Shown here piece after piece: positions 61,004 to 64,000 of a DNA stretch of 64,000 bases. Below the pieces are notes generated by a model. The model saw nothing but the letters and a program-made list of their open reading frames with translations. It did not search any database and had not been told where the DNA came from. Both the position numbers and the translations under genes were made by a program. Position 1 is the stretch's first letter, and each line of letters starts with the position of its first letter. The stretch comes from Chitinophaga flava (lineage in GTDB: Bacteria > Bacteroidota > Bacteroidia > Chitinophagales > Chitinophagaceae): NCBI RefSeq assembly GCF_003308995.1, contig NZ_QFFJ01000001.1, positions 372,001 to 436,000 of the forward strand, given 5' to 3'.

Positions 61004-61111
61004 AAGGCGAAAGTATTTCATTATTTCACTGGCTGGTTCTCTCATGGGTAGGGCCTCTTCAATTTCTGCATATAGCGAAAGTAACATTTGCCATCCAAAT
61101 GCCGTCCGACA

Positions 61112-61158
61112 AAATGAAGAAGCCTTCAACCTATAATAAGTTGAAGGCTTCTTCATTT
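61112..61158. terminator. 19-bp bidirectional hairpin between convergent genes
   Basis: Arms 61112-61130 (AAATGAAGAAGCCTTCAAC) and 61140-61158 are exact complements with a 9-base loop and T/A-rich flanks on both strands. Confidence 0.88.
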
Positions 61159-61187
61159 ATTCTTTTGTTGCAAAATTACTCAGCTTA

Positions 61188-62480
61188 TCACCGCACATCT
61201 TTCAGATTAACATCTACTTTATCACCATCTTTCCGGATGGTAACTTTCGATTCTATTTCAGCAGTTGCTCCTGTAGCGGCATTGGCGGATTTGTAATTGT
61301 CATTAGATGACAGCACCGCTCCACTCGGATGCATCAAATAAGAAGTCCCTGCATAGTATTGGTACGAATACCGGTGTGTGTACCCAAAGGATGTGAACAA
61401 TATATACTCACCTGGCATCAGGCTCGTAAATTCAAAATGCCCTTTGTCATCATACACGGTTGTCTTTTTAATACATGCGGCAACGTTAGGATCGATAGGC
61501 ACTTCAGGTAACTTCTTGCGTTTTCTTATTTTTTTGTTCACTTCTTTCCATTCTTCGAGATATGCCGAATTGGGAAGAATGGATACAACAGTGCCTTTGG
61601 GAGCATATTGTGCTCTATTGATGTTTACCACCGTTACTCCTCTGCCGTGATCTCTTGCAAATGCGGTTCCTACAATTACACTATTCCCATTCTCCAATTT
61701 TTTCAAATTTTCTTCTTTGCTAAATTTGCTTTCTATCGGCTGGTAATCCAATTCCTCATTCACGCAAATTTCTGTCGTTCCTCCACCCACAGGCATTTCT
61801 CTCTGCCAAATCCTGTGATCTTTTTTATCTATGATATACGTGTAAACTGCACCTGAGGACTCTTCCAATACACTCACAAGCCAGCTTTCATGATTACCGG
61901 TTTTAGGTGATCGTTGTATGTAGCTTTTTACATCTTTTACAATGTAGTTTGACAATACACTATCAGGACTATCACCATAATAAAACTCCGGTACTACAGC
62001 CTTATAGCCCACATCCAGGGGCAATGTTGTAAAAAGAATTTCTGACACATTAAAATCAACAAATTTGCCGGTTGGCTTTAACGTTATCTGCTTATCCTTA
62101 TCACCATTCGAATAATGATATTTACCTGTGATAGTATTTCCGAAGTTCAGGTCAAGTGAATTTTTCAATCCTTCAGACTTATAGCTAACAGGGCTCAGTG
62201 TTTTTGCATCTGCTATAGAAGTTCTTTTTCTGAACCATTTTTCATTTTCATCTTTGTAGTCGGCTACAAATTTCAGCTCATTCCCCGAAATTGTTATTTC
62301 ATTTGTATAAGTTCCTTTTTTTGTCCAGTTGTCACCTTTCACATAATAGATGGTGAACAATGATTTTCCTGGTTTCAAACGAGTAGTGTTAATGTCTGGG
62401 TTTCCGGGTAAAACAGTTTTCTGTGCGAAGCTGGCAAATGGCAATAGCAGCAGCAGCATTGATTTCAATGGAATTTGCAT
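61188..62480 (-). CDS. Secreted protein with DUF3108-like N-terminal part and C-terminal carboxypeptidase-regulatory-like domain
   Basis: 430 residues. Signal peptide MQIPLKSMLLLLLPFASFAQ. Residues 30-230 have alternating-strand phrases such as LFTIYYVKGDNWTKKGTY and SIADAKTLSPVSYKSEG, reminiscent of the DUF3108 barrel-like domain of envelope proteins. A C-terminal Ig-like part (VYDDKGHFEFTSLMPGEYIL) resembles the carboxypeptidase-regulatory fold. Role unknown. It is preceded by a 500-base gap with no gene. Confidence 0.6.
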   Translation of the reverse strand: MQIPLKSMLLLLLPFASFAQKTVLPGNPDINTTRLKPGKSLFTIYYVKGDNWTKKGTYTNEITISGNELKFVADYKDENEKWFRKRTSIADAKTLSPVSYKSEGLKNSLDLNFGNTITGKYHYSNGDKDKQITLKPTGKFVDFNVSEILFTTLPLDVGYKAVVPEFYYGDSPDSVLSNYIVKDVKSYIQRSPKTGNHESWLVSVLEESSGAVYTYIIDKKDHRIWQREMPVGGGTTEICVNEELDYQPIESKFSKEENLKKLENGNSVIVGTAFARDHGRGVTVVNINRAQYAPKGTVVSILPNSAYLEEWKEVNKKIRKRKKLPEVPIDPNVAACIKKTTVYDDKGHFEFTSLMPGEYILFTSFGYTHRYSYQYYAGTSYLMHPSGAVLSSNDNYKSANAATGATAEIESKVTIRKDGDKVDVNLKDVR

Positions 62481-62753
62481 ACAGTCCTTATTTTCGTACT
62501 AATTAATACCTATCTAAACCCTTTTCCTATCGTTGTGATTTTCTCGAAGGCATTTGAGATATGGCTGATTTCGTGAATTTATTGTGAAAAGCAATTAAAT
62601 CGCCTTTTTAAAAATAGGGGCAAAAATAATCAGTTTAAATCTACTTTAAAATAGAGAAGGAAATATTTATGTCTCAAATGTTCTTAAAAACATTAGCGAT
62701 CCATTTATTTTTAATACTCAATCTAGATAACTATACACTATTACAGCCCTATC
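62481..62753. other. AT-rich intergenic stretch, no gene seen
   Basis: About 270 bases upstream of the 61188-62480 gene. No reading frame, RNA structure or repeat is convincing here; the promoter of that gene probably lies in it. Confidence 0.5.
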
Positions 62754-62788
62754 AAAAAGCCTTACAGCATTGAGCCATAAGGCTTTTT
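62754..62788. terminator. Hairpin terminator downstream of the acyl carrier protein gene
   Basis: Arms 62754-62764 (AAAAAGCCTTA) and 62778-62788 are exact complements with flanking T/A runs; on the minus strand it lies about 200 bases after the acyl carrier protein stop. The intervening 62789-62985 shows only a weak ATCTGT inverted repeat. Confidence 0.7.
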
Positions 62789-62985
62789 TATTTTCAGTCC
62801 TCTCACCTCAAATTGGCACAGAAGCCGAAAACACAGAAAGGCGCGACAGGCAAAAAAATAAAAGCCCACAGATATAATATCTGTAAGCTATTATTTTTTT
62901 CTGCCGGCATTGGGCTTAGGCAGGCACAAACTTTTCTGTCGTAAAAATTAAAAAGGAGATTACCAGTCTGAATATTGGGTATGGC

Positions 62986-63219
62986 TTACTTAGCCTTACC
63001 TTCAATATAATCGACGATCTCACCGATTGTATTGCTGGTGGACATCCCATCCATGTCTGCTATTCCAAACTGTTGTTGCAATTTAGATGAAAGCTGAACT
63101 GCCAGAATAGAAGTCATTCCCAGCTCTTCCAAAGATTGATCGGAAGAGATAGCATTCTCAGGAATACCAATGGAACTGCTGATTGCACTAATTACTGTTG
63201 ATTCGATAGGTTGTTTCAT
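62986..63219 (-). CDS. Stand-alone acyl carrier protein
   Basis: 77 residues, the usual length. The phosphopantetheine site is Ser 37 in EELGMTSILAVQLSSKL, with GMTS instead of the primary-metabolism GADS and a GM-SI context typical of polyketide- or NRPS-type carriers. The C-terminal helix IGEIVDYIEGKAK is complete. It probably carries chains for a specialised pathway. No ketosynthase, ligase or phosphopantetheinyl transferase gene is in the window next to it, so its partners may be beyond the edge. Confidence 0.88.
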   Translation of the reverse strand: MKQPIESTVISAISSSIGIPENAISSDQSLEELGMTSILAVQLSSKLQQQFGIADMDGMSTSNTIGEIVDYIEGKAK

Positions 63220-63379
63220 ATGCTATGGTTTTTGAAGGTAAAAAACTGTTGGTTTGAGGATTAATTTCCAAAGTAACTAAAATAACGCCTTTTATTATAA
63301 ATGGTTCAAAGCCATTTACGGATTTACATGAAGCATGTCGCCTATTTGATAGCTATAGAATAATTTTGATTTACGACCA

Positions 63380-63658
63380 CTAAAAATAACCTTTGCTTAC
63401 CCGTATATCACAAGGATCAAATAGCTCTAAATTTAAACAAATACACTTCTGCGAGTTATACAGGCTATATTCCTGGTAAAAGTTTCGGAAGACAATGCTG
63501 AGGACAGCTGGGTGGTCGAAATAATAAACGTATTGGCCAGGCACGATACAACCATAGCTGATCTTAATAGCATCCAGGCGCTCATCGGAGAGGATGGTCT
63601 GGCCTAATTTCTGATAAATTTTCTTCAGAACACCTGTCCGGCTGCGTTGGCAGGACAC
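63380..63658 (-). CDS. Short hypothetical frame, doubtful
   Basis: 92 residues with no recognisable family; phrases YFDHPAVLSIVFRNFYQEY and YNSQKCICLNLELF have a protein-like composition. No signal peptide. The sequence just upstream is interrupted by stops in every frame, so this could be the tail of a decayed gene rather than an intact one. It lies 160 bases from the carrier protein gene, in the same direction. Confidence 0.25.
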   Translation of the reverse strand: MSCQRSRTGVLKKIYQKLGQTILSDERLDAIKISYGCIVPGQYVYYFDHPAVLSIVFRNFYQEYSLYNSQKCICLNLELFDPCDIRVSKGYF

Positions 63659-64000
63659 ATCAGATCATTAATAATGGTAATGCTTTCACATGATCATCAA
63701 TATTAGGAAACAATACTCTTAGCCATTCGTCCTATATTGTTTTCAGATGTATATATTAATTATACAATCACAAATGCATCATTAAAATAACGGAGCGCAG
63801 CCGGTGAGAATAATCTCGCCTTGTGTTTTCTTCTTGTCATTATTCAGATGTTTTCCATTGGCACATCAATAGTACGATCCAGGTTTCCCTGTTTTATTCC
63901 ATGCCTCAGTTCCCAATCCTAACTTCTTGTAAAATACCTTTTAAACGACTTCTGTTGCTGTAAAACAAGCTCCGCAATTGTCAGCTCGCCTGACTTAAAA
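63659..64000. other. Unassigned terminal stretch with interrupted frames
   Basis: On the minus strand one frame reads SGELTIAELVLQQQ, then a stop, then DWELRHGIKQGNLDRTIDVP, then a stop, then MTRRKHKARLFSPAALRYFN. The protein-like pieces in one frame separated by stops suggest a decayed gene, but I cannot name it. Nothing else is visible. Confidence 0.3.

Noticed and set aside
1..64000. CRISPR arrays, insertion sequences with transposases, or phage genes
   Set aside because: No regular direct repeats with spacers, no transposase motifs (DDE or HUH) and no phage structural genes were seen.

Overview
The window reads as a chromosomal segment of a Bacteroidota bacterium, most likely a Chitinophaga-like member of the Chitinophagaceae. 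The evidence is two SusC/SusD outer-membrane pairs with FecR/ECF-sigma regulators, several promoters with the Bacteroidota -7 element TAnnTTTG, a SMUG2-type uracil-DNA glycosylase and many small membrane or secreted proteins typical of the phylum. Family names are from pattern recognition of the translated sequence; no database search was run.

Layout. 1-8.2 kb: the 5' part of a trans-sulfuration (methionine/cysteine) enzyme behind a SAM-I riboswitch with its own promoter and terminator, an NAD-dependent epimerase-like protein, a DUF218/YdcF-like protein, a hybrid histidine kinase, a SMUG2 glycosylase and four small proteins. 8.2-33.7 kb: a near-complete corrin-ring and cobalamin locus. On the minus strand cobQ-cobC-cbiB is followed by a cobalamin riboswitch and then a tightly packed unit: [2Fe-2S] ferredoxin, TonB-dependent receptor, NAD(P)-binding protein, SUMT, CbiX, CobI, CobJ-CbiC fusion, CbiET, CbiG-CobM fusion, CobK, CbiD, two HX4DH-type Ni/Co transporter-like proteins, ChlI-like AAA+, VWA protein, PduO-type adenosyltransferase, CobW and CobN. 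cobB is divergent from cobQ. The genes mix the early-cobalt route (CbiX, CbiD, CbiG) with a CobN-type chelatase set. Genes for nucleotide-loop assembly (cobU, cobS, cobT) are not in the window.

33.7-58.8 kb: two hypothetical membrane proteins, an M1 peptidase, a small secreted protein, a first SusD-SusC-FecR module with a divergent ECF sigma factor, a DUF308/HdeD-like protein, a fatty-acid desaturase, an aldo/keto reductase, a REPIN-like inverted-repeat element, an old-yellow-enzyme oxidoreductase, a DoxX-like membrane protein, a decayed phytanoyl-CoA dioxygenase gene, and a second SusD-SusC-FecR-sigma module. Neither SusCD pair has an adjacent glycoside hydrolase in the window.

58.8-64 kb is visibly more AT-rich and looks accessory: a possible orphan immunity gene next to a decayed RHS-type gene, tRNA-Pro(GGG), two secreted proteins of unknown role, a stand-alone acyl carrier protein and a poorly readable end. 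The points most worth following are the dual cobalt-chelatase arrangement, the missing canonical start of the VWA gene, the REP family with compensatory base changes, and the two gene remnants.
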